DNA of 64,000 nt from Macrotrachela quadricornifera (taxonomy: Eukaryota; Rotifera; Eurotatoria; Philodinida; Philodinidae): the NCBI GenBank assembly GCA_022393335.1, contig JAJEKB010020275.1, positions 304,745 through 368,744 on the forward strand. Direction: 5' to 3'. Each line of letters starts with the position of its first letter. The first letter of the stretch is position 1. The translations under genes and the position numbers were made by a program. The notes under the pieces are model-generated. The model was not told the origin of the DNA and made no database searches. It saw only the letters and a program-made list of their open reading frames with translations. This document shows, piece by piece, positions 36,301 through 50,084 of this stretch.

Positions 36301-39300
36301 TGAGCTAGCTGAGAACTTATCCAACCTAACAGAATGTATTTGATTACGACAGAGATTTTTAAAATAATGTCATAACTCTAATATTTAATTGATTATAAAT
36401 ACAGGATAAACCTCGAGAAGAATGGATATTTGATTATCCAGCACAAGTTATTCTTACTGCAAGTCAAATATGGTTTGTAATAAAAATTGTCTTATTAAAT
36501 TTATTTAGATAAATGAAATAAATATTTAGGTGGACAACAGAAGTAAATGGAACATTTGTTCGAATAGAAGAAGGTTTTTCAAATGCATTACGTGAATATA
36601 ATAAAAAACAGATAGTACAATTGAATACACTTATTAATTTATTATTGAGCCATTTAAATGATCAAGATCGTGAAAAAATTACAACACTTTGTCTTATTGA
36701 TCTTCATGCACGTGATGTTATTTCAAAAATGCTTAATCTTAAAGTAAAATAATATAAAGAAAAAAAAATTTTTTTAAATAAAAACAAAATAAAATTATTT
36801 ATTTAGATTGAAAATAGTAATGATTTTACTTGGCAATCACAATTAAGACATAGATGGGATGTGAAAGATAATAATTGTTATGCAAATATATGTGATGCAA
36901 AATTTAAATATCAATATGAGTAAATTTTTATTGAATTTATTAAATTATATTATAATCTATTACAATATTTAGATATTTAGGAAATAAGAGTCGATTAGTA
37001 ATTACACCATTAACAGATAGGTATAGTTAATAGTTTTATGTATTTGTGATGAAAATTGAAATTTTAAATTATCGGTAATCATCTTCATTTGGATTAAAAA
37101 CTAATTATTTCCGTAGTCAGCATGGCCGAGTGGTCTAAGGCGCCAGACTCAAGCGTAATGCTTCCTCAGTGAGGTTGAGTGTTCTGGTCAGCGTATGCTG
37201 GCGTGGGTTCGACTCCCACTGCTGACACCATTATTTTTTTTTGCGCGTTCTTTCAATAGAAACATATAGGATTTTTTTGTATTGATTTTAGATGCTATAT
37301 AACATTGACACAATCATTACATTTATTTGTTGGTGGAGCTCCAGCTGGTTTGTAGAGTACTTCAATCTGCTCTATTTAGTATATAGTTATGGTTTTTTTA
37401 GGTCCAGCTGGAACTGGTAAAACTGAAACAACTAAAGGTTAAATTGAAAGTTTTGAAGGAAAAATTTGAATGTTTTCGTGATAGATCTTGGTCGATCATT
37501 AGGTTTATGTGTTTTTGTTACAAATTGTTCAGAACAAATTGATTATAAATCTATTGGTAATACTTTTAAAGGATTAGCAATGAGGTATAAAATTTATTTT
37601 ATATATTTTTTTTTCCTAAATATAAATTATAATGTGTTTATTTGGTTTTTTTAAGTGGTTGTTGGGGATGTTTTGATGAGTAAAAAATATTTTTTATTTA
37701 GTCAAATTTAATATTTATTTTACTTAAATTAGATTTAATCGAATATCAATCGCAGTTTTATCAGTTGTTGCAGTTCAAGTTAAACTTATTTTCGTAAGAA
37801 AAAATATCCTTTTCAATTAAACAGCATTTTAAGCAGCTAACGGATTTTGATAAAATGGTAAAGAACTATTCTTTGCATCAGAATGTTTCAGAATTGTAAC
37901 TGACTCGACACGACCGAATCAAAACGTTTTGTAGATCGGTTTAATCTTTATCTTCTCATATATCTGCAAGCAGATACAATCATTTATTATATAATTCATT
38001 TTTTTTAAAAGGATGCATTACGAGCTAAACGTAAAATATTTAATTTTATGAGTGGAGAAATAAAACTTCATCCATCAGTTGGAATATTTATAACAATGAA
38101 TCCTGGTTATGCTGGACGAACAGAATTACCGGAAAATTTAAAAGCATTATTTCGGTAGAAATTTTTAAATATATAAAAACTATTTTTTTTTAATTTTTTC
38201 TTTAATGATTAGACCATGTGCAATGGTTGTACCAGATTTTGAATTAATCGGTTTGTTTATTAAGATAAAAAATTTAATAAAAGATTAATTTAATTTTCTT
38301 TTTTTATTAGCTGAATTGAATCTTGTATCAGCTGGATTTACAGATGCAAGATTATTAAGTCGAAAATTTGTTACATTATATCAATTATGTCGTGATTTAT
38401 TATCAAAACAAGTTTGTTTATTGATTTTTAAAGTAAAAAGAAAAAAAAATTAATTTTTCAAAAGGAACATTATGATTGGGGTTTACGTGCAATTAAATCT
38501 GTACTTGTTGTAGCTGGAACATTAAGACGATCTGATCCTGATATGAGTGAAGATAAAGTACTTATGAGAGCATTAAGAGATTTTAATATACCAAAAATAA
38601 CTGTGGAAGATATGCCAATTTTTCTTAATCTTATTGGTGATTTATTTCCAGCATTAGATGTTGAACGAAAAAGGTATTGAAAAAGAAAAAGATAATTGAA
38701 TTGTTTTTTTTTCTCGTCTATAGAAATCAAGATTTTGAAAATAAAGTTCGAGAATCTGCTATAGATCTTCATTTACAAGCTGAAGAAACAAATTCAATAG
38801 GACAAAATAATTTTATACTTAAAGTTGTTCAATTAAAAGAAATATTTGATGTACGACATTCAGTATTTATTATTGGAAATGCTGGAACAGGTAGAAAACA
38901 AAAATAATAAAAACTTTTCTAATATTTTAATTTAAATTTATAAATTTTATTTAAGGTAAAACACAAATTTGGAAAACATTATTTAAAACTTATCAAAATC
39001 TGAAACGTCGACCACATGCTATTGATCGTAAAATAATTTTTTTTTAAAATAATTATTTTAATTATTTTTATATTGATTTCTAGTTGATCCAAAAGCTGTA
39101 ACAAATGATGAATTATTTGGTTATATGCATCGACAAACACGTGAATGGAAAGATGGATTATTTTCAAATATTATGAGAGATTTAGCTAATATGACATCAG
39201 ATTGTAAAGAATTTAGTTATTTTTTTTTTCTTATTTAATTAATAAAAATAAAAAATTTTATTTTTAGCACCAAAATGGATTGTACTTGATGGTGATATTG

Positions 39301-42300
39301 ATCCAATGTGGATTGAATCATTAAATACTGTTATGGATGATAATAAAGTACTTACATTAGCTAGTAATGAACGTATTCCACTTAATGAAACAATGCGTTT
39401 ATTATTTGAAATAAGTCATTTAAAAACAGCAACACCAGCAACAGTTTCACGTGCAGGGATATTATATGTATCAACAAATGATATTGGATATGCACCTGTT
39501 TATATTAGTTGGGTTGAACAACGAGAAACCATTAATGAACGAAATCAATTATTACTATTATTTGATAAATATATTCCACGTTGTTTAGAATTACTTAAAA
39601 GTGGACGTGTTAAAACTATTACACCATTAGTTGATGTTTGTCATATAAAAATGTTATGCAATATTCTTGGTTTGTTTAGTTTAATTATATTAGATAGAAT
39701 AGTTTGAAAAATTTTCGAAAAATAGTTAATATCTGATACAAAAGTGTTTAGATATTTATCTTGCTGATAATCAAAGACTGAAAGAGTAAAGTCATCTTTT
39801 TCTTTTTAAAAATAATTACAACTAACGCGAGAACATATTAAGATTTAACGAACTAAATTTACTAAAAAGAATTATTACTAAACGTATTTCGAATTTATTA
39901 AAGTAGGTAGAATTCAAAAGCTGTAAAAATGCTAAAAATTTCATCGAATTAATCGAAGATATATTCAAGCATTTTTTTACGAAATTTATCTTTAATAATA
40001 GTTGAAATCATAGTTTTTCGCCTATTATAGATTGTTTATTAACACCACAAAATTTACCTCCTGATTGTCCAAAAGAATGGTACGAATTATATTTTGTTTG
40101 GGCAACAATATGGGCTATTGGTGGTTCACTTTTTCAAGATCAAATGATTGATTATCGAAATGAATTTTCCAAATGGTTTATTCATGAATTTAAAACTATT
40201 AAATTTCCTCCACATGGTACTGTATTTGATTATTCAATTGAACCACAAACAAAACGATTTGAACCATGGTCAAAACTTGTTGATGAAATTAATTTTGATC
40301 CTGATTTACCTGTTCAAGTATTTTTCATTATTAATCTAATTTTATTATAAAAATCTTTTCTAGTCACAATTAATACCTACAAGTGAAACAGTTCGTTTAT
40401 CATATTGGCTTGAAGCACTTGTACAAAAAAATGTTTCAGTAATGTTTGTTGGTTCAGCTGGTACTGGTAAAAGTGTTATAATTAAAAATCGTTTAGAAAA
40501 ATTTAATTCACAAAATTTTCTTATATCAACTATTCCATTAAATTGTAAATAATTTTTCTTGTTTTTGTGTACTCAAAAAGTGAGTACACTCTAGAATCAG
40601 TCAGTGTGTCCGTCCGCCCGTCCGTTTACACGATAACTCTTTACAACTACATTCGATTGAGCTGAAATTTTGTGCACAGAATTGTCTCATCAATATCTCG
40701 GTCGAGTTCGAAGATGAGAAAGATCCGACAAGGAATGGCTGAGTTATTGAAAAAATTGTCGTTATTCACCAGACCACCCCTGAGGGAGGCACAGGGATTT
40801 TTCAAAAAAAATTTTTTTTCTCAGAAATATTTTAAATATATATGAATCGACTCAGTTTTTAACGCTGATTCCGAATATGATATTAGTTTTGAAAGAAATT
40901 GTAGTTTTTTAAGCGAAATTTGCCTAAACAAGGTCCCAAAATGCACAAAAACTCCATCCACAAACGAAATTGTCTAGATATGTCTCAGATGAGCAATCAT
41001 TTTGAGGTTTTCCAAATGCCTGGTTTTGTAGCTAATCGAAAGGTAAAAACCCGAATCGATAGCTCTTAATATTGGTATTTATTATGAAAATACTGATGCT
41101 TGTATCTATCATATATCTCTTATAAATTCATGAGGTTGCTCTAGATCGTAATCCTGTTAGACACAAACACAAATTCATTCGAAAATAACTCTTCTTAACA
41201 AGTTTTGCAAGCTGAACACGAATCCAAACTCAAATTTCTGTGATTTTTAAAGATATTATATCACTCTGAGAGTAGAGTCAGTGATCACCGGATATGAGCG
41301 CATACTGTGTGACCCATGCTAGTTTAGCACGCCTGTATTTTCTACTTGCAATTTAGTGACAAGGAGTGTATTGTGATGAGATCTGTGTCTTACGGAAACA
41401 AAGAAATACAGGGTCTAGTGTATCACGTGAGAAAAGTCCAAATATTCCCTCTCGAAATATGCTATATTGCTGAATTTACGCAGTTTTTGGCTTATAATAC
41501 TTTTTTATCCCATAACTTACTCCCTGAGTGTAATAAATTTATAGATTAAACTGTTTTCTATCCAATTGAGACCTTCTTTAGCTCAAAAGGCTAAATCGTT
41601 CATGAGACAAAGTCATTTTTTATTAATTTTTCGTAAGCCGGAGAGGTGTGTGGTGTCCACTGGCCCCCTTATTTACGCCCTTGGATGGAACAGCAACCAA
41701 TAAAAATGAAGTTATGAAAAAAATGGTTTTTTATAAAGAAAATTTGTCATGATAATTTTGGCGTTCAAACATTCCATAATGACTCATCTGATTCATACAC
41801 TTTTTGCAGTGCACATAACTTTCGGATAAAATTCGAAGTTTTCGCATTTATTCTTTTTTTATTGCATTTTTTAAAATCATAGATTATACAACAAGTGAAA
41901 TGTTACAAAATTCACTTGAAAAACCATTAGAAAAAAAAGCTGGACGAACATATGGTGCACCTGGTAATCGACAATTAATTTATTTTATTGGTATATTAGT
42001 TTATAGTCAAATTTTTGATTTTCTTACAATACTAAATAGCCTTTTGTCATTGTAATAAATAGATGATTTTAATATGCCTGAACGTGATAAATATTTTACT
42101 ATACAAGCACATACAATTGTTCGAGAATATCTTGATTATCAACATTGGTATGATCGACAAAAATTAACACTTAAAGAAATTCGTAATTGTCAATTTGTTA
42201 TTGCAATGAATCAAACGGCAGGAACATTTTATATTGATGCTCGTTTACAACGACATTTTGCAACATTTGCTCTTCCTTTTCCAAATAAAGTTTATAAATT

Positions 42301-45300
42301 AAACTAAAATAAAAACAAAAATAAATCATATATTATATTTTAAGACTAATCTTCATACAATTTATTCTAAAATGCTTGAAACAAAATTTTCAAATTTTAA
42401 TAAAATTGATCCAAAAACTCAAATAAGTCTTTTAAATCATTTTCTTACAATTGCTCTACAATTTCATCAACGTATATCAAATGTATTTTTACCAACAGCT
42501 ATTAAATTTCATTATTTTTTTAATTTACGTGATTTATCAAATATTGTTCAAGTATTTGAAATTTTTTGTTATTAACTTTATAAAAAAATTTTATTTAAGG
42601 GAATGTTATTTACTTCATCAAAAAATATTTTACAACCACAAGATTTAATACGTTTATATATGCATGAAGCTGAAAGAACGTATTCAGATAAATTTGTTAA
42701 TCAAGAAGATATAGAATTATTTAATAAAATTTTACGAGAAACTATACGAAAAAATTTTGAAGTAAAATTATTTAATTATTTATAGAAACATACAGAGTCC
42801 GAAATTTTTTAATCTTGGACTCTCGTATATTTCGACATAGTTCTCTATTTAAATAGAAAAGTATTATTTATTTTTCTTAGTTTGTAAATGATGAAATATT
42901 TCTTCGACCACTTATTTATTCACATTTTTCTGGTGGAATTAATGATGGACAATATACAGCTGTATCATCAATGGATAAATTACAAAAAATAATTGAAGAT
43001 GCATTAGCATCATATAATGAAACAAATCCTTCAATGAATTTAGTATTATTTGAAGATGCTCTTGTTCATGTTGCACGGATTAATCGTATACTTGAATCAC
43101 CACGAGGTAGGAAATAATAGAACCATTAGAATACATTGGTAAACAATAGTGTAACTTCCAAAGAATTTCAATTGTCAAACAGCAAATTTTTCGTTGAATG
43201 TTCTTGCAGAAAATCAGTTTTAAAATCACCCTCACCCTCACCCTCACACCCTCAAATATATAAATTCTATTTTCATTAGGTAATGCATTACTAATTGGAG
43301 TTGGTGGTAGTGGAAAACAATCATTAGCACGTTTAGCAGCTTCTGTATCATCACTTGATGTTTTTCAAATAACATTAAAACCAAATTATGGAATAAATGA
43401 TTTTAAAGCTGATATAAATAATCTTTATCGTCGTGCTGGTCTTAAAGGTCTTACATGTGTATTTCTTATAACAGATGCACAAATAACTGATGAACATTTT
43501 CTTGTTTATATTAATGATTATTTATCATCAGGTGAAATATTTGGTTTATTTACTGATGATGAAATCGAAGAAATTCTTAATTATCTTCGATCTGAAGCTA
43601 AATCACAAGGATATGATGAAACAAAAGAACAAATATGGAAATATTTTATTGATAAAGTACGACGAAATCTTAAAATAGTTATGTGTTTTTCACCTGTTGG
43701 AAATATATTACGTATACGTGCACGTCGTTTTCCAGCATTATTTAGTGGAACAATTATTGATTGGTTTCATTCATGGCCAAAAGATGCATTATATTCTGTT
43801 GTTGTTCGTTTTCTTGATGATTTTAAATTAATATCAAATGATTTACGTTATGCTATAGCTAATTTTATGGCTAATACACATATTGATGTTAATCAAACAT
43901 CAATACAATATTTACTAAATGAACGACGATCATATTATACAACACCGAAAACATTTCTTGAATATATAAAATTTTTTCAACATATTTATGAAAATAAACA
44001 AATGAAAATTGAACTTGAAATTGTACGAATTCGAGCTGGATTAGAAAAACTTGATTCAATTTCTGAACAAACTGCTATTTTACAAGATGATTTAAAAATT
44101 ACAACAGATGAAGTTAATACAAAAGCAGAAAAAGCTGAAGCTGCATTAAAAATAGTTACTGCAGAAGCAGATAAAGTTGCAAAAGAAAAAGTTTGTTTAA
44201 TAAAATTCTTTATTTTTTTGTTTTTTGTATTATTAAATTTATAATCTAGTCATTTGCTGATGATGAACGTCGAAAAATTGAAACAAAAAAAGCAGCAGTT
44301 GAAAAAGTACAAGCGGCATGTGCAATTGAATTGTATATTTATTTGAAATTTTTATTTATAAATTTTATTTTACTTAAATAAATATATAGAGCTAAAGCAG
44401 AGCCTGTACTTGAAGCAGCAAGATTAGCTCTTGAAAATATTGAAAAAGGACAATTAACTGAACTTAAATCTTTTGCATCACCACCAGAAACTGTTAAATT
44501 TGTTATGAATATGGTTGGTAAGTTATATTAAATTAATATTTCCTATAAAATTATTTTAATAAAAAAAATTTATTATAGTGGTACTTTTTAAATGGGTTGA
44601 TGAAAATCGAATTATTCCTGAAAGTCAACGAACATGGACCGAAGCAAAAAATACTATTGGACCAGTAGAAAAATTTTTACAACGTTTAAAAAATTTTCAA
44701 GTTGCAAAAGTAAATACATAATTTTAACGTAAAACGTTAAACACCCCTGAAGAATCTGGAAAGATTGAGTTATTAATGAAATGAAGTAAAACTGCACGAG
44801 ACCTATAAAATAAGCTAAACTCTTTTGATACTATTCAAACTGGAAAAAGAATCTCTCTTATTCCTCAATTTATTGTTTTGTTTTAGGTTACTCCACAAGT
44901 GCGAACTATTATTGATAAACTTAATACAACATTAATGGAAATTAGTAAAACAAATAGTATTGAAAGTTTAATACAACAAATTGCTGTTAAATCAGCAGCA
45001 GCTGGTGGAATTTATACATGGCTTGATAGTAATATTAATTAATTAATTTTTCTAATTAACTACATAAAATATTTGATATTAATTAAAGATACTCTTAAAT
45101 TTCATACAGTTTATTTGGAAGTACAACCAAAACAAATGGCTTTAGATGCAGCTAATGAAGAATTAAGTCGAGCACAACAAGCTTTTTCAAAAATTCTTGC
45201 ACGTGTACAAATACTTGAAGATTGTCTTACGGAAGAAAATCTTAAAATGCAACGAGCACTTGGAGAAAAAGATGATGCTATAAGAACAAAAGAAAGATTA

Positions 45301-48300
45301 GCACGCCAAATTGATTTAGCTGAACGTCTTGTTGATGGTCTTGCATCAAGTCGAATTATATGGACAAAACGTGTAGAAATATTAAAGAATGATTTAGAAA
45401 CTTTAATAGGTGATGTTCTATTAGCATCAACATTTATTTCATATGCTGGATATTTTTCACGAAGTTATCGAATTAATCTTGTTCAAAATTGGAGATCAGC
45501 AATTACTGCTACGAAAGTATGTCTAAAAATCTTACAGATAACGAACTATAATAAATACATATATATACTATTTGTTTCAATCTTGAGGGTGAGGGTGAGG
45601 ATGTTTTTTAATAAATAAATATAGATTAAGAAGAAAACAAAATTACCGTAAATGTAAAAGAAATCTTGAACTTACTTACTTTGAACAAATCTATTATCAT
45701 AGAAGAATGTATTTCAAATATAAATAACTCAGTGCTATGGGTGCACAATAATTAAAATAATAAATACATATGAATAAACAAAATTTAGAAAATTAATGTA
45801 TTTATTATTCATGTAGGGTGTTATCCCAATGCGAACTGATCTTCAACCATTATCAATTATGATTGATGATGCTGATATTGCAGAATGGTTATCTATAAAA
45901 ATTTTTGCATTAATTAAATTGTATTTTTTTTTATATAGGATGAATCAAGGTCTTCCAGCTGATCAAACTTCATATGAAAATGCTGCTATTGTTACATATT
46001 GTTTACGATGGCCATTAATGGTTGATCCTCAAGGACAAGGTCTTCGTTGGATAAAAAATCGTTTTACTGATAAATTAATAACACTTCGTTATAATAGTAA
46101 AGGTTATCTTGATCGTGTTGAAGCAGCTGTACGTCGTGGTGATATACTTTTACTTGAATGTATTGAAGAAAATATTGATTCTATATTAGAACCAATAATT
46201 AGTCGAAATTTAATTCGTAAAGGAAAAGCAATTAAATTTGGTGATAAAGAAATTGATTATCATCCTAATTTTCGTTTAATAATGCAAACACGTTTAGCTA
46301 ATCCACATTTTCCACCTGAAATTCAAGCCCAAACAACATTAATAAATTTTAGTACAACACGTGATGGTCTTGAAGCACAATTATTAGCTGAAATAGTTGC
46401 TGTTGAAAGACCGGATTTAGAAAAAAGTAAATTTGAAGTAACAAAACAACAAAATGAATATAAAATAAATTTAAAAAAATTAGAAGATTCATTATTAGCA
46501 CGTTTAGCTACAGCTGAAGGTAATTTTATACAAAATGTTGAACTTGTTATTACACTTGAACGTACTGTTAATACATCAATTGAAATTGAACAAAAAAAAG
46601 TTGAAGCAGAAAAATTTAGTTCACAAATTGATCGTACACGTGAATTATATCGTCCAACAGCTATTCGTGCATGTATTATTTATTTTGTTATGAATGATTT
46701 ATCAAAAATTCATCCAATGTATCAATTTTCGCTTAAATCATTTCGATTAGTTTTTCTTAAAGCTATTGAATATGCTGAACAAAATGAAGATATACGTATA
46801 CGTATAGATAATCTTATTGATATTATTACATTTGCTTCATATTCTTATATTATTCGAAGTCTTTTTGAAGAACATAAACTTATTTTTACAATGCAATTAT
46901 TATTACAGGTTAATGAAAGAAAATTTTATTAAGAAAAAAAAACAAACTTTATTTATTAATTAAAAAAAAATAATAGATTTTAATCGAAAAACATGAAATT
47001 GATATGGTTGAATTTGATTTATTATTACGAAATCCACAAGAATCACATGCAGGAAGTCCAGTAGAATTTCTTAATGAGAAAGCTTGGGGAAGTATAAAAG
47101 CTTTATCATTAGTACCAATTTTTCATGGACTTGATCGAGAAATTGAAATATCAAGTAAACGATGGAAAAAATATATTGAAAGTGAAGCACCAGAATTAGA
47201 AAAACCGCCAGTAAATTTTTTTAAAACTTTTCGAAATAAAAACAAATTCTATTTTAGGGAGAATGGAAAAGTAAACCAACAATGCAACAATTATGTATTC
47301 TTCGTGCTGTTCGACCTGATCGAATGCTTTATGCATTAAAGTAAACTAATTAATTATTAATAGATTTTTATTCTTTTCTTTTTTTTTCTGCCTAATAAAG
47401 ATTATTTGTTGGTGAAAAACTTGGTAAAAAATATATTGAAAGTCGTCCACCAGATTTTGCTCGAACTTATGAAGAATCATCGAAATCAATTCCAATTTTT
47501 TTTATTCTTTCACCTGGTGTTGATCCATTAAAAGAAGTTGAAACATTAGGCAAAAAACTTGGTTATACATCACAAGCAGGAAAATTTTATAATATTTCAT
47601 TAGGACAAGGTCAAGAAATTATTGCAGAAAATGCATTAGAAATTTCAGCTAAAGAAGGACATTGGATTGTTTTACAAAATATTCATTTAGTACGACATTG
47701 GTTATCAATATTAGAAAGAAAATTAGAACGAATATTAGAAACAAGTCAAGAAAATTTTCGTCTTTTCATGTCAGCAGAACCTAGTGCAGATATAAGTGCA
47801 CATGTTATACCACAAGGAATTTTAGAAAATTCAATTAAAATTACAAATGAATCACATACAGGTAAAAAAAAAGACAAAAATTTAATAATTATTAAGAAAT
47901 ATTAGATAATATGAAAATTTTTATAAAAGAATCACAAAAAAAAGCTTAATAAATTTATTTTGTGTATTTAGGAATGTTAGCTAATCTTCATAAAGCATTA
48001 GATAATTTTGATCAAGAAATTCTTGATTCATGTAGTAAAGATACACAATTTAAAGTTATTCTTTTTGCTCTATGCTATTTTCATGCTGTTGTATCTCAAC
48101 GAACCAAATTTGGTCCTATTGGTTGGAATCGGTAAGAAAAATTTAATTTTCAAAAAATGAAATAATTTTATTTTAACAGAAAATATCCATTTTCTTCTGG
48201 TGATTTACAAATTTGTATTGATGTTCTACGTAATTATCTTGAAACTAATATTAAAATTCCTTGGGAAGATCTTCGTTATATATTTGGTGAAATAATGTAT

Positions 48301-50084
48301 GGTGGACATATAACAGATGATTGGGATCGTCGTTTGTGTCGTAATTATCTTGAAACATATTTAAATCCAACAATGTTTGAAGGTGATCTTTATTTGGCAC
48401 CTGATTTTCCATTACCACCTCCACTTGATTATAAATCATATCATATTTATATTGATGAAAAACTTCCAAGTGAATCACCAAAACTTTATGGATTACATCC
48501 AAATGCTGAAATTGATTTTCTTTCTCAAACAAGTGAAAAACTTTTTCGTATACTTATTGAAATTTCACCAAGAGATACAAATTCAGTATCTCATGGTCAA
48601 AGTGGAACGATGTCACGAGATGAAAAAGTAATTATTTATATATATAAGTCATTAAAAATTCAATAGATTATTGTACATACTTAGTTTTATATGATTACGA
48701 AACTCGAGCCCCTGTAGCTTACATAATGGATACATACCTGTAACAATACTATCATCCACTATTTTTGTTAACTTTTCTATAATTTATTTTGATAAATCTG
48801 GAATAAAACAAATTTAAAGCTTTTTTATATTAACGATTGATACATAAAATATGAGTACTAACTGTATTATCTTCAAACTAATAACCAAGACATTAAGGAA
48901 ATTTGAAACAATAGTACATAATAGTGTTGTTACAGATTCTCTTACATAGTACGACCTATAGATTACAAAACTTTGTGATTATATAAGACTAAGTATGTGC
49001 AAGTAATCTAGCAAAATTTCAAAAACTTTGCTTTTGTTGTGAATGTGAGAACAATTGACTTTAAAATTGTTTCAGAATTTCTGAGACAATCCTTATATAT
49101 ATATGTAATTTAGATTCGAAATGTACTTGAACAATTTCAAAGTCATATACCTGAAGATTTCAGTATAATTGAATTACGTGCACGACTTGATGAACGTAAT
49201 CCATATGCTGTTGTTGCTTTACAAGAAGCTGAAAGAATGAATCATTTATTACGTGAAATTCGACAAAGTTTAAAAGAACTTGATGGTGGTCTTAAAGTTT
49301 GTTTTATTAATGTTTTGCTTTTTCTTTTAGAATAATCCATGATTCTATCTTAGGGTGAATTAGCAATATCATCTGAGATTGAAATTTTACAAGAATGTTT
49401 TTATCTTGATCTTGTACCTATTCAATGGGCTAATAGAGCATATCCATCACTTTATGCATTAGGTTTATGGTTTCAAGATATGTTAAATCGATATCGAGAA
49501 ATAGAAAATTGGATAGCAGATTTTCAATTACCAAATTCTGTATGGTTAGGTGGTCTTTTTAATCCACAATCATTTCTTACTTCAATTATGCAAGCAGTAG
49601 CACGAAAACAAGATTGGCCACTTGATCGTATGTGCCTTATGGTTGAAGTAACAAAAAAACAAAAAGAAGAATTACAAATTACACCTAAAGATGGTGCTTA
49701 TATTCATAAGTATGATAAAAAAAAAACAAAATATTTATTTATTTATTTTCTATTTTATTAAATTAGTTTATATATTGATGGAGCACGATGGGATAAACAA
49801 AGTAATTTATTAGTAGATGGAAAATTAAAAGAATTATGTCCACCAATGCCAGTTATGTTTGTTAAAGGTAAATTTTATTTTTTTCAAAATATGTTAGATG
49901 TACAATAAAACAAATGTTTTTAGCTATACCAATCGATCGATTGGATACAAAAGGTACTTATGATTGTCCAGTATATCGAATAAAAACACGAGGAAATACG
50001 TATATTTGGCATTTCAATTTGAAAACAAAAGAAAAATCCTCAAAATGGGTACTTGCTGGTGTGGCGCTGTTATTACAAACATAA
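27345..50084 (+). CDS. Outer-arm axonemal dynein heavy chain, beta type (DNAH9/11/17 class)
   Basis: A 22.7-kb gene with dozens of exons, mostly split by 40-80-nt introns. Larger introns lie near 27827-28485, 31650-32010, 33426-34277, 37021-37291, 40549-41880 and 48630-49113. The protein should be roughly 4,400 residues, normal for the class. The tail starts MSESTNERG with [11 protein letters not shown]. It continues through the N-terminal dimerisation and linker regions (27.3-36.9 kb). Motor: AAA1 with GPAGTGKT (37.40 kb) and GCFDEFNR (37.66-37.75 kb); AAA2 with GNAGTGKT (38.88-38.96 kb); AAA3 with GSAGTGKS (40.45 kb) and IDDFNMP (42.06 kb); AAA4 with GVGGSGKQ (43.30 kb). The stalk coiled coil and microtubule-binding tip are at about 44.0-45.3 kb, AAA5-AAA6 at 45.4-48.2 kb, and the C-terminal domain ends in [13 protein letters not shown]. 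Wording across AAA1-AAA4 matches DNAH9/17 rather than gamma, inner-arm or cytoplasmic chains. It drives ciliary beating by ATP-dependent sliding. I found no frame break at the junctions checked. Confidence 0.93.
37116..37227 (+). tRNA. tRNA-Leu(CAA) with intron
   Basis: Acceptor stem GTCAGCA pairs with TGCTGAC plus discriminator A. The A box is TGGCCGAGTGG. The anticodon loop CTCAAG carries anticodon CAA, and the B box is GGTTCGACTCC. A canonical intron of about 28 nt follows position 37 and contains TTGAG, which can pair with the anticodon loop as in other eukaryotic pre-tRNA-Leu(CAA). The long variable arm (GTCAGCGTATGCTGGC) is typical of Leu. A T-run at 37234-37242 is a strong Pol III terminator. 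The gene lies in the 271-nt dynein intron 37021-37291, same strand as the host gene. The three bases after the discriminator happen to read CCA. Confidence 0.95.
37234..37242 (+). terminator. Pol III terminator of tRNA-Leu
   Basis: Run of nine T directly downstream of the tRNA 3' end, the standard RNA polymerase III stop signal. Confidence 0.85.
37402..37679 (+). other. Dynein AAA1 catalytic microexons
   Basis: Within the dynein gene, the AAA1 Walker A ([12 protein letters not shown]) is encoded by a 36-nt exon (37402-37437) and the Walker B core (GCWGCFDE) by a 24-nt exon (37656-37679). A 100-nt exon (37485-37584) lies between them. Phases are consistent: the neighbouring exon 37292-37347 supplies the split Gly codon, and the following exon resumes with FNRI. 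Skipping either microexon would keep the frame but remove nucleotide binding or hydrolysis at the principal ATPase site. Confidence 0.8.
40560..41050. repeat. Dispersed repeat in a dynein intron
   Basis: The 1.3-kb dynein intron 40549-41880 is the largest intron of that gene's motor region. It begins with GTACTCAAAAAGTGAGTAC (an inverted GTACTC/GAGTAC pair) and a GTCCGTCCGCCCGTCCG tract. Further on it contains AACGCTGATTCCGAATATGA near 40861-40880, which has a diverged counterpart near 390-410. GC content is higher than in the surrounding exons. No transposase or reverse transcriptase is readable. Confidence 0.5.
43226..43254. repeat. (CACCCT)n hexamer tract
   Basis: CACCCT units in the intron before the dynein AAA4 exon; on the minus strand this reads as GAGGGT repeats. 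A plus-strand (GAGGGT)n tract occurs at 45583-45602 and a shorter one at 24293-24305. Confidence 0.75.
45583..45602. repeat. (GAGGGT)n hexamer tract
   Basis: About three units in a dynein intron, the inverse of the tract at 43226-43254. G-runs could form a quadruplex on the coding strand of the pre-mRNA. Confidence 0.65.
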
